A stretch of DNA of 64,000 bases from assembly GCA_017448355.1 (NCBI GenBank), contig JAFSLQ010000060.1:62001-126000 (forward strand), read 5' to 3'. The notes below the pieces were generated by a model, which had not been told where the DNA came from, made no database searches, and saw only the letters and a list, made by a program, of their open reading frames with translations. The DNA is from Clostridia bacterium (GTDB lineage: Bacteria > Bacillota > Clostridia > Christensenellales > Borkfalkiaceae). Position numbers and translations under genes: made by a program. This document shows, piece after piece, positions 31,693 through 41,150 of the stretch. Positions within the stretch are counted from its first letter, which is position 1, and each line of letters opens with the position of its first letter.

Positions 31693-32463
31693 ATGAAAAT
31701 CACTTTGGCGTCTGTTTTTGATACTCTTTTTTATTTTGTCGCGGGATTTTTTTTGTTTTTCGTGTTCGTGAATTTTTATATTATGCGTCCGGCGTCGTAC
31801 GTACTATCGGCAACTCTCGCCGTAATTTTTACCCTGTTTTGCGTAAAATTATCCGTATCTAAAAAACAAAAAAAATTTTCTTCACTAGCGCAAGAAAAAC
31901 TTTTTAACGCCGTTATGACAAAACTCAATTTATCCGACGATAAAACAGTTTTATCGCTATTTAGTAAAGCCTTTCGCGAAGAAGGACTTTTGCTTGAAAA
32001 AAAGTGCGGCGACGTATTTATTCCCGACAAAAACACGGCGGTGTTTTTCCGCTTTAATTTTGACGGAGTGAGTAAAACGGATATAGTAAAATGCTTTAAC
32101 AGTATTCATAAATCCGAGAAAGCGGAAATTTACTCCGAAACTTTTTCCGAAGAAATAAAAAACTTTGCGGCGCGGTTCGGCGGCAAAGTAATTTTAACGG
32201 ACGGAAGAGCGGCTTTCTCGCTTTTAGAAAAGCACAATCTTTTACCAAAGGAAGACGTGGAAATACTTGACAACGAAAAAAAGCCCACGCTGGATTTTTC
32301 GCGGCTGTTAGATAAAAAAAGAGCCAAAAACTATCTGGTTTTCGGTCTCTTATTCGTATTTTTAAGTTATATTGCGCCTATAAAGGGCTATTACGTCGCT
32401 TTCGGCGCGACGTTTTTAATCTTTGCGCTTATACTTAGGTTTTTCGGCAAAACCGCGGCTTAA
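31693..32463 (+). CDS. Membrane protein with central soluble domain, unknown
   Basis: 256 residues. Two hydrophobic segments at the N-terminus (about 9-30 and 34-52), a soluble part of about 160 residues, then two segments at the C-terminus (about 214-250). The soluble part has VFIPDKNTAVFFRFNFDG and GGKVILTDGRAAF, a pattern faintly like restriction-endonuclease-fold membrane proteins; this is only an impression. It ends 4 bp into the convergent yhbY. Confidence 0.6.
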   Translation: MKITLASVFDTLFYFVAGFFLFFVFVNFYIMRPASYVLSATLAVIFTLFCVKLSVSKKQKKFSSLAQEKLFNAVMTKLNLSDDKTVLSLFSKAFREEGLLLEKKCGDVFIPDKNTAVFFRFNFDGVSKTDIVKCFNSIHKSEKAEIYSETFSEEIKNFAARFGGKVILTDGRAAFSLLEKHNLLPKEDVEILDNEKKPTLDFSRLLDKKRAKNYLVFGLLFVFLSYIAPIKGYYVAFGATFLIFALILRFFGKTAA

Positions 32464-32753
32464 AACTCTATGTGCTTTACTTTGTCGCTATTAGAACGGC
32501 GGTAAAATACGAGTTTTTTACCCGTAGCGCAAACAAATTCCGCGGGAAGGCGGCGCGCTATCTCTTCACCGACGGACATAACGTCTTCGCCCGAATTTTC
32601 AAGCACGGTGATTTTAATAAGTTCACGCTTTTCAATCGCGTTATTCGCATTATCCAAAAAACTTTCGGTTATTCCCGACTTTCCTACCTGCGTTATGGGC
32701 TCTATTTTCTGTGCAAGCGAACGAAGAAAAGCCCGCTGTTTACTCGTTAACAT
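32460..32753 (-). CDS. yhbY: YhbY/CRS1-type RNA-binding protein
   Basis: 97 residues. LTSKQRAFLRSLAQKIEPIT then QVGKSGIT is the KH-like CRM domain start, and GKKLVFYRRS its end. The protein associates with the large ribosomal subunit precursor. It follows obg by 15 bp, supporting a shared ribosome-assembly role. Confidence 0.93.
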   Translation of the reverse strand: MLTSKQRAFLRSLAQKIEPITQVGKSGITESFLDNANNAIEKRELIKITVLENSGEDVMSVGEEIARRLPAEFVCATGKKLVFYRRSNSDKVKHIEF

Positions 32754-32768
32754 AATTTCTCCTTTAAT

Positions 32769-34028
32769 TTAGTCGATAAGTTCGAATTCTTCGCCGCCTA
32801 TTATGACGGTGGATTTATCGGTTGCACCCATCTTCCTAAGTTCCGTTATAACGCCCCTGTCTTTTAACACTTTTTGTAAGTACGCCAAAGAATTCATATC
32901 GTCCATAACGACGTTGCGCTTTAACACGTCGATTAAAGTGCCGACAACCACGAAAGTTTCGCCTTCTTTGAATATTTCGTAGGACAATCTTTCAGGTTTA
33001 GAGTAGTTAAATTCTTCAAATTCAAGGGGTTTAAGCGGCGGAAGTTTAATAAGCGTTTCGTATATGCATTTTTTAAGTTCGTCAACGCCCTTTCCCGTAA
33101 GCGCAGAAATTTCCACGACCTTTTTGCCCCTTAATTTTTTCTTAAATTCCTTAAACTTCTCATCCGCGCCGAAGTAATCGACTTTGTTTGCGGCGATAAT
33201 CTGCTTTAACTTAGACAGTTTCGCGCCGTATTTTTTGAGTTCCGCATTGATTTTAAGGTAATCGTCGTAGGGGTCTCTGCCTTCAACGCCCGACACGTCG
33301 ACAACGTGAACCAGCATACGCGTTCTCTCTATATGCCGTAAAAATTCCGTCCCCAGCCCCGCGCCTTCGGACGCGCCTTCGATAAGCCCCGGAATATCCG
33401 CGATAAGAAAACGGCTGTCATAATACTCGCACACGCCAAGGTTTGGCGTAAGCGTGGTAAAATGGTAGTTTGCAATCTTCGGCACAGCCTTCGTGAGTTT
33501 ACTAAGCAGCGTGGATTTTCCAACGTTCGGAAAACCTACTAAGCCCACGTCCGCAATGGTTTTAAGTTCCAGAACAACTTGTTTTGTTTCGGTCTTTTCG
33601 CCCGTCTGCGAAAAATGCGGTGCGTGACGACGGGCGTTTGCGAATTTCGCGTTGCCTTTACCGCCGTCGCCGCCTATAAGCACGGTCTTTTGCTGTCCGT
33701 CGGTAAACATATCGGCGATTATATTCCCCGACTGTCTGTCCTTTATAACCGTGCCGAGCGGTACTTTTATAATAAGGTCTTTCCCTGACGCGCCGTAACA
33801 GTTTTTGGGTTCGCCCGGTGCGCCGCTTTCCGCAACGTACTTCGTTTTATAATAAAAGTCGGATAAATTCGTAAGGGCTTTCGTCGCAACGAAAATAACG
33901 TCGCCACCCTTTCCGCCGTCGCCACCGTCAGGGCCGCCGCCGACCTTTCCTTTAAAATGCATAAAAGACGTGATACCGCTTCCGCCGTCGCCCGCTTTTA
34001 TGGTTATAATCGCTCTGTCAATAAACAT
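32769..34028 (-). CDS. obg: Ribosome-assembly GTPase Obg
   Basis: 419 residues with the three Obg parts. The glycine-rich Obg fold (1-160) has GGDGGSGITSFMHFKGKVG and GPDGGDGGKGGDV. The G domain has GFPNVGKSTLLSKL, DIPGLIEGASEGAGLG and NKVD. The OCT C-terminal domain starts near 340. It binds the large subunit and responds to guanine nucleotides. It follows nth by 22 bp. Confidence 0.97.
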   Translation of the reverse strand: MFIDRAIITIKAGDGGSGITSFMHFKGKVGGGPDGGDGGKGGDVIFVATKALTNLSDFYYKTKYVAESGAPGEPKNCYGASGKDLIIKVPLGTVIKDRQSGNIIADMFTDGQQKTVLIGGDGGKGNAKFANARRHAPHFSQTGEKTETKQVVLELKTIADVGLVGFPNVGKSTLLSKLTKAVPKIANYHFTTLTPNLGVCEYYDSRFLIADIPGLIEGASEGAGLGTEFLRHIERTRMLVHVVDVSGVEGRDPYDDYLKINAELKKYGAKLSKLKQIIAANKVDYFGADEKFKEFKKKLRGKKVVEISALTGKGVDELKKCIYETLIKLPPLKPLEFEEFNYSKPERLSYEIFKEGETFVVVGTLIDVLKRNVVMDDMNSLAYLQKVLKDRGVITELRKMGATDKSTVIIGGEEFELID

Positions 34029-34050
34029 AATCTACTAATTCCGAATATTT

Positions 34051-34674
34051 TTATTTTAATTTCTTTTCGCAAAGCGCGCTTATAGGACACTCCCCGCACT
34101 TTGGCTTTTGCGACGCGCAAAAACTTCTGCCAAGATAAATAAGGTAATGGTGCGACCTTGACCAGTCCTTTTCGTCCAGAATCTCCATAAGTTGCTTTTC
34201 GGTTTTCAAAACGTCCTTAGCACTCGCAAGTCCTATTCTGTTCGATACCCTGAAAACGTGAGTGTCGACCGCAATCGCGTTGCCGTGAAAAGCCACGCTG
34301 TAAACGACGTTCGCGGTCTTTCTGCCGACCCCCGCTAAACTTTGCAAATCTTCTAAATTATTCGGCACTTTACCGCCGAACCTATTAATAATATCCGCGC
34401 TCGTCGATAAAATATGCGCCGCTTTCATTCTGTAAAATCCGCACGAAAATATGTATTTTTCGAGTTCCGACTGCGAAAGCGTAAGCATTTTTTCGGGCGT
34501 ATTATACTCTTTGAATAAAACTTCGGTAACCTTATTCACCCGTTCGTCGGTGCATTGTGCCGACAAAATGACGGCGACAAGCAATTCGTACGGCGAAGTA
34601 AAGTTAAGCGCGGGCTTGTCCTTAAAAATTTCCGCAAGCGTATTGATAATAAGAGCGGCTTTTTGTTTTTCCAT
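34051..34674 (-). CDS. nth: Endonuclease III
   Basis: 207 residues. Helix-hairpin-helix LQSLAGVGRKTANVVY, catalytic AVDTHVFRVSNRIGLA, and the C-terminal [4Fe-4S] set CASQKPKCGECPISALC. It removes oxidised pyrimidines and cuts abasic sites. It stands upstream of obg on the same strand. Confidence 0.96.
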   Translation of the reverse strand: MEKQKAALIINTLAEIFKDKPALNFTSPYELLVAVILSAQCTDERVNKVTEVLFKEYNTPEKMLTLSQSELEKYIFSCGFYRMKAAHILSTSADIINRFGGKVPNNLEDLQSLAGVGRKTANVVYSVAFHGNAIAVDTHVFRVSNRIGLASAKDVLKTEKQLMEILDEKDWSRSHHYLIYLGRSFCASQKPKCGECPISALCEKKLK

Positions 34675-34743
34675 AATCCCCCGCCTAAATTTTATCCTTA
34701 ATTATCTTATCACAAGCGGAAACTTTTTTACAAGCGTTTTTTG

Positions 34744-35001
34744 CTAAATACTTTTGACAATGCGCCTGCCGCCTACGGTTTTTACGAGAAAAAACCCCGC
34801 AAAACTATTAAAGTTTGCGATTTTCACCGCGCGACGCGCGAGGCTTAAATCTTTTACCGATAGCCTTACAGACAGCCCGCACCCGACGCCCGCTTCTTTC
34901 GGCGTGTTGATTATCTGACAATACACGCCGTTTCTTCTTAAAAATTCCGAAAATCTGACGGTGTGTGCGCGGGAACGGAACGAAATTATAACGTATTCCA
35001 T
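34744..35001 (-). CDS. DUF3343 protein, putative Se/S carrier-like
   Basis: 85 residues: EYVIISFRSRAHTVRFSEFL, IINTPKEAGVGCGLSVRL, then ARRAVK. The PKEAGVGCGLS block with its single Cys is the signature of DUF3343 proteins proposed to carry selenium or sulfur. The adjacent divergent cysteine desulfurase-like gene fits such a role. Start follows AGGAGG. Confidence 0.8.
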   Translation of the reverse strand: MEYVIISFRSRAHTVRFSEFLRRNGVYCQIINTPKEAGVGCGLSVRLSVKDLSLARRAVKIANFNSFAGFFLVKTVGGRRIVKSI

Positions 35002-35084
35002 AAAAAATTCCTCCTTTGCATAAAAGGAAAATATCCTTTATAAAATAATATTAAATATAGCGAAATTTTGTGAAGGAGAAAGAG

Positions 35085-36194
35085 ATGATTTATTTCGATA
35101 ACGCCGCAACGGGCGGGTTTAAGGTTCACGCCGCGATTTCCGCAGCCGAAAGCGTAATAAAATTTTTGTCCGCAAATCCGGGAAGAAGCGCGCACCGACT
35201 TGCGGCTACGGGCGCTAAAATCGTCGCGGAGTGCCGCGAAGTTTTGGCAAGCGGGTTTTATGCCGACCCTTCGCGCGTGATTTTTACCAAAAACTGCACC
35301 GAAGCCTTAAACACGGCGCTATTCGGTCTGCCGTTATCGGGAAAAGTAATAACGACCGTGGCGGAACATAATTCCGTGCTTCGCCCGCTTTATAAACTCG
35401 AAAAAGAAGGCAAAATCACGCTGGATATTTTGCCGATAAAAAATATCGTCGCTACTCTTAAAGGTAGCGACTTAAAAGGCGTTTCCGCGATAATTACGAC
35501 CGCCGTATCAAACGTAAGCGGCGAAAGTCTCGCCGTAACGGAAATAGGCGAAATCGCAAAGGAAAACGGAATTTATTTTATAGTTGACGGTGCGCAAGGC
35601 GGCGGACATATTCCGCTATCCGTTAAAGGACAGAACATTTCTTGTTTAACGCTTGCGGGACATAAAGGGCTTGGCGGAATTATGGGCAGCGGCGCGCTTA
35701 TAATAGGCGACGGCGTAGAATTGTCGCCTTTAACTTACGGCGGTACGGGAATAGATACTTTCAACACGGATATGCCAGAAAATCTGCCCGAAAAACTTGA
35801 AGCGGGCACGCTTAATCTGCCCGCTATTGCGTCGCTACTCGAAGGCGCAAGATTTACCTTTAAAAATCTTAATAATTTTGCAAATACTTTGGAATTTTAC
35901 ACCGAACGTATGATAAAAGGATTATCGAACATACCGAAAGTCAAACTGTATTCCGCGCCAAATCCCGCGGGCATTGTTGCGTTCAGTATAGACGGAATAA
36001 CAAGTATGGAAGGCGCGGATATATTAAACAACGACTACGACGTTGCCGTGCGCGGCGGATACCATTGTGCCCCGCTTATGCACAAATACTTGGGAACGGA
36101 AAAAGAAGGGCTTTTGCGCGCAAGCCTTTCGGTACAGAATTCCGCAAGCGAAATAGATTATTTTATAAAAGCGGTCGGAAAAATGTGCCGCTAA
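35085..36194 (+). CDS. Cysteine desulfurase-family aminotransferase (class V)
   Basis: 369 residues from the ATG at 35085, with GAAGGAG 6 bp upstream. MIYFDNAATG opens it; VIFTKNCTEALNTAL, TVAEHNSVLRPL, IVDGAQGGGHIPL and TLAGHKGLGGIMGSGAL are the PLP-site blocks, the last giving the Schiff-base Lys. RGGYHCAPLMH holds the catalytic-loop Cys. This EF2568-like subgroup is linked to selenium-dependent hydroxylase maturation in Firmicutes, and it faces a DUF3343 gene. Confidence 0.85.
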   Translation: MIYFDNAATGGFKVHAAISAAESVIKFLSANPGRSAHRLAATGAKIVAECREVLASGFYADPSRVIFTKNCTEALNTALFGLPLSGKVITTVAEHNSVLRPLYKLEKEGKITLDILPIKNIVATLKGSDLKGVSAIITTAVSNVSGESLAVTEIGEIAKENGIYFIVDGAQGGGHIPLSVKGQNISCLTLAGHKGLGGIMGSGALIIGDGVELSPLTYGGTGIDTFNTDMPENLPEKLEAGTLNLPAIASLLEGARFTFKNLNNFANTLEFYTERMIKGLSNIPKVKLYSAPNPAGIVAFSIDGITSMEGADILNNDYDVAVRGGYHCAPLMHKYLGTEKEGLLRASLSVQNSASEIDYFIKAVGKMCR

Positions 36195-36478
36195 ATTTTC
36201 TTTAAGTCTTCGGCTATTTTAATCAGGTATTTACGCTTTTTAGCGTCAAGCGCAGGCGAAAGCATAGCCACAAACCCGTCTATATCGGCGTTGGTCAAAG
36301 TTCCGGCACGTTTACGGGTTTCGGCTTCTTTATAAATTGCGCGTAAAAGTTCGTCGGTACTTTTGCCGTCGAACTTTTTGGATATGCGGGAAACAGTTTC
36401 AAACAGTCCGCCGGTGTTTGCGTTTTGATTTTCGGTTGTCTTTCCGAAATTTTTTGCGAAATTATTGAAATCTTCCAT
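36191..36478 (-). CDS. Small helical protein, unknown
   Basis: 95 residues: a Gln/Asn-rich N-terminus, then helices in ELLRAIYKEAETRKRAGTLT and ADIDGFVAMLSPALDAKKRK. No family recognised. It ends 4 bp inside the convergent desulfurase gene and is divergent from another small gene at 36548. Start follows GGGGGAAAG. Confidence 0.6.
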   Translation of the reverse strand: MEDFNNFAKNFGKTTENQNANTGGLFETVSRISKKFDGKSTDELLRAIYKEAETRKRAGTLTNADIDGFVAMLSPALDAKKRKYLIKIAEDLKKI

Positions 36479-36547
36479 ATCTTTCCCCCAAAAAAGTTTT
36501 CAATAATATTGTATGCGCGGCATATAATATAATGTCAGAGGTTTAAT

Positions 36548-36826
36548 ATGGAAATTCCCGATATAGTGAAAAATTTCTTGTCGAACAATAACCTGTCCGC
36601 ACTTTTGCCCGTTATAAAAGCACTAAGCGACAACTCGTTCGACGTAAAAAAGACGCTTAGCGGCATAACTCCCGAAACGCTTATGAAAGTTTTCGGAGAA
36701 TTTATGAATAGCCCTTCGCCCGCACCGAGTATCGGCATAGAAAAAAACGGCGTATCGCCTATTGCGAATATCGCCGATAAAGATATAGTTTACACCTTAA
36801 ACCGCTACATAAACGCGGAAAATTAA
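36548..36826 (+). CDS. Small protein, unknown
   Basis: 92 residues: EIPDIVKNFLSNNNLSALLP, then SFDVKKTLSGITPETLMKVF. Mostly helical and cytoplasmic. It resembles in style the small spore-envelope-associated proteins of Clostridia, but I do not recognise a family. It ends at a strong palindromic terminator shared with rpsR. Confidence 0.55.
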   Translation: MEIPDIVKNFLSNNNLSALLPVIKALSDNSFDVKKTLSGITPETLMKVFGEFMNSPSPAPSIGIEKNGVSPIANIADKDIVYTLNRYINAEN

Positions 36827-36835
36827 AAAGGCAAT

Positions 36836-36865
36836 AAAAAACCGCCGAATATTCGGCGGTTTTTT
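36836..36865. terminator. Bidirectional terminator, 30-bp perfect palindrome
   Basis: AAAAAACCGCCGAAT and its complement, with T runs on both sides, between the 36548 gene and rpsR. Confidence 0.9.
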
Positions 36866-36867
36866 AC

Positions 36868-37173
36868 TTATTCACCCTTAAAGGGAAGTAAGTCAACTAT
36901 TCTTGCGCGCTTGATTGCGGAAGCCAAAAGTCTTTGGTGCTTTGCGCAAGTACCGGTCATACGGCGGGGTAAAATTTTACCGCCTTCCGTTATATACTTT
37001 TTCAAAGTATTAACGTCTTTATAGTCGATACTTTCTGCTTTTGCCTGACAAAAAGCGCAAACTTTTTTACGGGGAATACGTTTAACGAACTTTTTCCCTT
37101 CTTTTCCCGCCGCAGGTGCAATGGACGCTTCCGTCTCCGCCGCTTCGCGGGTTATATTAGTATTTTCTTCCAT
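36868..37173 (-). CDS. rpsR: Ribosomal protein S18
   Basis: 101 residues. A 30-residue N-terminal extension rich in Glu and Ala precedes the S18 core: [45 protein letters not shown]. Two CxxC/C residues suggest the zinc-type S18. It is the last gene of the rpsF-ssb-rpsR operon. Confidence 0.97.
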   Translation of the reverse strand: MEENTNITREAAETEASIAPAAGKEGKKFVKRIPRKKVCAFCQAKAESIDYKDVNTLKKYITEGGKILPRRMTGTCAKHQRLLASAIKRARIVDLLPFKGE

Positions 37174-37214
37174 TTGAAATTTTCTCCTTAAAAATTATGG
37201 TGTTCCGAATTAAA

Positions 37215-37628
37215 TCAGAACGGCAATTGATTGTCGTCAATCGCTTCGAGTTGCGGGCGTTCGCGTCTTACCGTAGAAGCGGGTGCGTCGTCGGAGTCGC
37301 CTGACTGCGCACTCTTCGGCGTTAAAAATTCCACTTCGCTAGCCACGACGTCGGTAACGTTTCTCTTAATGCCGTCCTTATCTTCGTAAGAACGGTTTTG
37401 AAGAGAACCCACAACGGCTACCTTATTGCCTTTTTTAAGATACTTTCCGCAGTTTTCCGCCCTGCCGCGCCATACGGTTATATTGAAAAAATCCGTTTCG
37501 CGCGTTCCGTCGCTGTTTGCGTAATCCCTTGAAACCGCTATGGAAAATCTGCATACCGCTACCCCGTTAGGAGTTTCGGAAAGTTCCGGATCTCTCGTTA
37601 AATTACCTACGAGAATAACTTTATTCAT
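37215..37628 (-). CDS. ssb: Single-stranded DNA-binding protein
   Basis: 137 residues. The OB fold starts MNKVILVGNLTRDPELSETP and continues CRFSIAVSRDYAN and FFNITVWRGRAENC. An acidic tail ends LEAIDDNQLPF, the SSB protein-interaction tip. It lies 15 bp after rpsF, as usual. Confidence 0.97.
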   Translation of the reverse strand: MNKVILVGNLTRDPELSETPNGVAVCRFSIAVSRDYANSDGTRETDFFNITVWRGRAENCGKYLKKGNKVAVVGSLQNRSYEDKDGIKRNVTDVVASEVEFLTPKSAQSGDSDDAPASTVRRERPQLEAIDDNQLPF

Positions 37629-37643
37629 ACGTTTCTCCTAAAA

Positions 37644-37925
37644 TCAGATTTTAGTAATAAGTCTTCTAACTATACCGTCTGTAATGCCCGCTACACGTTT
37701 AAGTTCGACAACCAACGTCTTTTCCGCTTCGAAAGTCATCAAAACGTAAAAGCCTTCGGTCTTGTAGTCGATGGGATACTGCAATTTGCGGATTCCCCAA
37801 CGGTCGGTCTTTTCAACCGTGCCACCGTTTGCGACAACCAAATCTTCGAACTTCTTGATTATACTCTCTTTCGCTTCGTCTGTTAAACCGGCGTCGAGTA
37901 TATACAGCATTTCGTACTTAGTCAT
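37644..37925 (-). CDS. rpsF: Ribosomal protein S6
   Basis: 93 residues: YEMLYILDAGLTDEAKESII, TDRWGIRKLQYPIDYKTEGF and RVAGITDGIVRRLITKI. It pairs with S18 in the 30S platform. First gene of its operon, behind a consensus promoter and a leader in which CCG motifs and an inverted repeat suggest S6:S18 feedback. Confidence 0.97.
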   Translation of the reverse strand: MTKYEMLYILDAGLTDEAKESIIKKFEDLVVANGGTVEKTDRWGIRKLQYPIDYKTEGFYVLMTFEAEKTLVVELKRVAGITDGIVRRLITKI

Positions 37926-38013
37926 AATTTTCTACCTCCCGGACTTAATCGGCTTGAAAGTTGCCCTTCAAGCAAGGTTTTATTCCGCGATTACGCGCGC
38001 GGAAATTATCATT

Positions 38014-38043
38014 ATAATAACATAAAAACCGCGACTGTGTCAA
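38014..38043 (-). promoter_or_regulatory. Promoter and leader of the rpsF operon
   Basis: TTGACA at 38043-38038, 18-bp spacer, TATTAT at 38019-38014. The leader (to 37926) holds the stem TTCCGCG..CGCGGAA near 37983-38003 and a GTCCGGGAGG stretch, compatible with an S6:S18-binding leader, not proven. Confidence 0.6.
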
Positions 38044-38061
38044 CGGTTTTTATTATTTTTA

Positions 38062-39579
38062 TCAATGGTTGTTTATATAATACTGAACTTCGGGACTTGC
38101 TAATATTTGTAATATATCTTGTAACGACATCGCCTGCGTCTTCGTCCCTAACGTGCCGCCGCCCAAAGCGTTTCCGTTAAGAACTTTCGTTTCGATAAGT
38201 TGTTTTAAGGTTGCGTTCTGGAATTTTCTCGAAAACACTCTGCCGTCCTGTAAATCGCCTATCGTAAGTTCGTCTGCGATATACTTTACCGGATTGCCGC
38301 TTGCGTCCGCAAATCTCTCGTTCACCGTATCGTCGGCGTTGTAGGTCGCCGTGTCGAAACAGAGTATAAGCCAAATGCCCGCTTTTGTGTCGAGATAATA
38401 ACTGCCCGTCGCGCTGTACTCGAAACAAATCCTGCCGTCATAAGTGGTTTTATTAAACCTTCTCGCGCCGGATATAGGAGTGGTGGTGAAAGCCTTGCTC
38501 CCGTACACGTCGTAAAGCGACAAGTTGTTAAGCGCGTCGCCGATGCCGCCTATCGAAACGTTTTTCGATTTCAACGCGGTTAAAACGTTATTCGACGAAA
38601 CGTCTACGCCTTCTAAAATAGTATTGAGTTTTACGCCGTTAATATCGAAAGTCGCTAAATCTTTGACCGTGGTTTCAACTCCCAAAATATTGATAAGCGT
38701 ATCGTTACTCGCATCAAACACGTCGAGAACCGATGAAACTTTGGTTCTTCCGAACGCCATGCCGAAAATTTCCACGAATTCCGAAATTTTGATTTTTACA
38801 AGCGGCGGATAATAAAGCGTTTCACCGCCGTTTAACCCCGACACAACGTTTCCGTCTTTATCGAAAGCGCGCGTATATTTGCCGTCCGCCGACTTAGAGT
38901 AATACTGCTTTCTCGTTTCGGCGTCTTCGGTTCTTCCCATAATCTCTGCGACAGTTCCCGCAATCTCTTCTTCGGTAAATACCGAAAGTTTCCCAAAGTC
39001 CCCAAGCATTGTTGTACCGCCAAGACTTTCAAGCGTTGCGATAACTTCTACGCAGTCCTGAATTTCCGCAGAAAGATTCGTGCTGTTAAATTTAATGGTA
39101 TTAAGTTTCTCGGTATCGACGGAAATTATGTCGCCTATTTTCCTGCCGTCGCCTATATCCGTGTTGGATAAATCTTCAAAAGATTTGGCAATTATCGGAA
39201 AATCCGCAAAAGATATCTCGCCGGGATTTCCCGAAGCGAATTTCACAAGTTCGAAAACGCTACGTTGTCCCAACTGTTCGCTGACTATCTCGTTATTGTT
39301 GCCGGTAATCGTACCTATCGGCACGACGAACGCCGCCACCGCCAAAGCAAACGGCACAAACAAAATTCCCAAAATCCAGATAAAGATATTTTTGAAAAAT
39401 CTGCCCCTTGCTATCCGCGCGTTGCGCTTGGCTCTTCTTTCAAGCCTTCTCTGTCTAAGTCTTTCCTTTCTCGCCGCGCTGTCTTCGGGCATTGTTTTCT
39501 CCGCACCGCTGTTTAACGTATCGTTATTTGCCGCACCGGTCGTCTCTTCGTCAATATTATTGTTTTTTTCCTGTTCCAT
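38062..39579 (-). CDS. Single-pass membrane protein with large outside domain, unknown
   Basis: 505 residues. An acidic start, a very basic Arg/Lys stretch (about 38-60), one membrane segment (about 64-90), then a 410-residue outside domain with repeated leucine-rich phrases such as TVKDLATFDINGVKLNTI and LTIGDLQDGRVF. It may be a cell-wall- or septum-associated protein; no family is recognised. Its lone position between cca and rpsF gives no functional clue. Confidence 0.65.
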   Translation of the reverse strand: MEQEKNNNIDEETTGAANNDTLNSGAEKTMPEDSAARKERLRQRRLERRAKRNARIARGRFFKNIFIWILGILFVPFALAVAAFVVPIGTITGNNNEIVSEQLGQRSVFELVKFASGNPGEISFADFPIIAKSFEDLSNTDIGDGRKIGDIISVDTEKLNTIKFNSTNLSAEIQDCVEVIATLESLGGTTMLGDFGKLSVFTEEEIAGTVAEIMGRTEDAETRKQYYSKSADGKYTRAFDKDGNVVSGLNGGETLYYPPLVKIKISEFVEIFGMAFGRTKVSSVLDVFDASNDTLINILGVETTVKDLATFDINGVKLNTILEGVDVSSNNVLTALKSKNVSIGGIGDALNNLSLYDVYGSKAFTTTPISGARRFNKTTYDGRICFEYSATGSYYLDTKAGIWLILCFDTATYNADDTVNERFADASGNPVKYIADELTIGDLQDGRVFSRKFQNATLKQLIETKVLNGNALGGGTLGTKTQAMSLQDILQILASPEVQYYINNH

Positions 39580-39668
39580 AGTCCTACCCTCAATAAAATT
39601 TTCACATAAGATTGCCGAAAAATTCAGCGTAATTTTATGTATATCTTAACACCGCTTTTACCCGTTTG

Positions 39669-41033
39669 TCAAGTCGGGGGCGCAGCCTTTAAATCCGCTA
39701 TCGCCAAATTTCGCAACGCGGCGTTGTCGTTTAGTGCGGGATTTATCACCGTGAACTCCCATAACCTATTAAGTTCTTCCCCTATTTTGCTGTTTTTATA
39801 CCCTATATTTATAAGTTCTTTCGCGGAAATTTTTAATTCGCTAAGCGAAAACGGCGTATTGTCTTTTAACATAGCGTCGTAAACGGCTTGCCACTTTTTA
39901 ACGGTCGGACAAACGGAAGGGTCGTCCATACAAGCGGAATAATCGGCTTGTTTTAAGTTTAAAAGGTCGTTAAAACTCCACATGTTTTTTGCAATAAAAA
40001 GTTTTATCGCGCTTTCGGGTTCGTCGTTTTTCAAGTCGAACATGTGCGAACGCACCAAAAACGCCGTATTTTTTATCGTTTTATTATCGGCTTTAAGCCT
40101 TTTTAAAATTTCAATCGCGAGTTGTTCGCCCTCTTTCGCGTGATTTTTGTACGTGTTAAAATTAAGCATACAGTAGGGCTTTCCGACGTCGTGCAAAAGC
40201 GCGGCAAGGCGTATTTTTTCGTCCGCGTATAAAACGGAACGAAGAGAGTGTTCTAAAACGTCGTACTTATGAAAATCCGCTCTCTGTTTAAGCCCGCGCC
40301 CCGCAGTCAGTTCGGGGAAGAGAATATCCAAAATGCCGATTTTTTCTAAAATTTTAACGCCCGTATAATGTCCCGACTTATCCGAAAAGGGATATTTTTT
40401 GTCGGCAGACAATATTTTTTTCAGTTCTTCGTAAATACGTTCGGGGGCGATATCGCGGATATTTTCGCTATACTTTTTCGCCGCATCAAGAACTTCTTCG
40501 CGGACGGAAAACCCAAGTTCCGCGGAAAACCTTGCAAGCCGCATAAGCCTTAATCCGTCGCTGCAAAAAACTTTTTCGGGACTTACGACGGTATCTATCA
40601 CTTTTTCGGCTATGTCTGAAACGCCGTTAAGCGGGTCGACGATTTTTTCAGCCTTTATATCATAGTAGACGGCGTTGCACTTAAAATCCCGACGCTTAGC
40701 GTCAAGTAAAATATCTTTGGTAAATTCCGACCGAACGGGTTTATGCGCACCGCCCGCGTCGTATATGTCGGTGCGAAAACGCGTATACTCGTATTTTCTT
40801 TCGCCGTCAAAAATTACCACCGTACCCGTGCGCTTATACTCGCCTACAACGGTAAACCCGCTGTTTTTTGCCGCCGACTTAATTTCTTCCACGCTTAAAG
40901 CGGCGGCAATATCAAGGTCGTCCGAAAGACTGCCGTCTATAAGAAAATTTCTTACGTATCCGCCGACTACGTACAAGGAAGAAACACAATGTTCCGCTAA
41001 AATTTTTAATTTTTTCGGTAAATGAATTCGCAT
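39669..41033 (-). CDS. cca: CCA tRNA nucleotidyltransferase
   Basis: 454 residues. LYVVGGYVRNFLIDGSLSDD then LDIAA is the class II nucleotidyltransferase site with the DxD; RRDFKCNAVYYD and GLRLMRLARF follow. An HD domain (LAALLHDVGKP) extends the C-terminal half. It builds or repairs the CCA end of tRNAs. Both tRNAs in the window already encode CCA. Confidence 0.95.
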   Translation of the reverse strand: MRIHLPKKLKILAEHCVSSLYVVGGYVRNFLIDGSLSDDLDIAAALSVEEIKSAAKNSGFTVVGEYKRTGTVVIFDGERKYEYTRFRTDIYDAGGAHKPVRSEFTKDILLDAKRRDFKCNAVYYDIKAEKIVDPLNGVSDIAEKVIDTVVSPEKVFCSDGLRLMRLARFSAELGFSVREEVLDAAKKYSENIRDIAPERIYEELKKILSADKKYPFSDKSGHYTGVKILEKIGILDILFPELTAGRGLKQRADFHKYDVLEHSLRSVLYADEKIRLAALLHDVGKPYCMLNFNTYKNHAKEGEQLAIEILKRLKADNKTIKNTAFLVRSHMFDLKNDEPESAIKLFIAKNMWSFNDLLNLKQADYSACMDDPSVCPTVKKWQAVYDAMLKDNTPFSLSELKISAKELINIGYKNSKIGEELNRLWEFTVINPALNDNAALRNLAIADLKAAPPT

Positions 41034-41150
41034 TTAAATATATTGTAACATAAAGCTTAGAAAAAACTTGTAATTTTTACTGTTTTGTTGTAAAATTATT
41101 TCGTTCGGACGCTATCTGTCGAACACAGATGAAATTTTCTAAGGATATTT

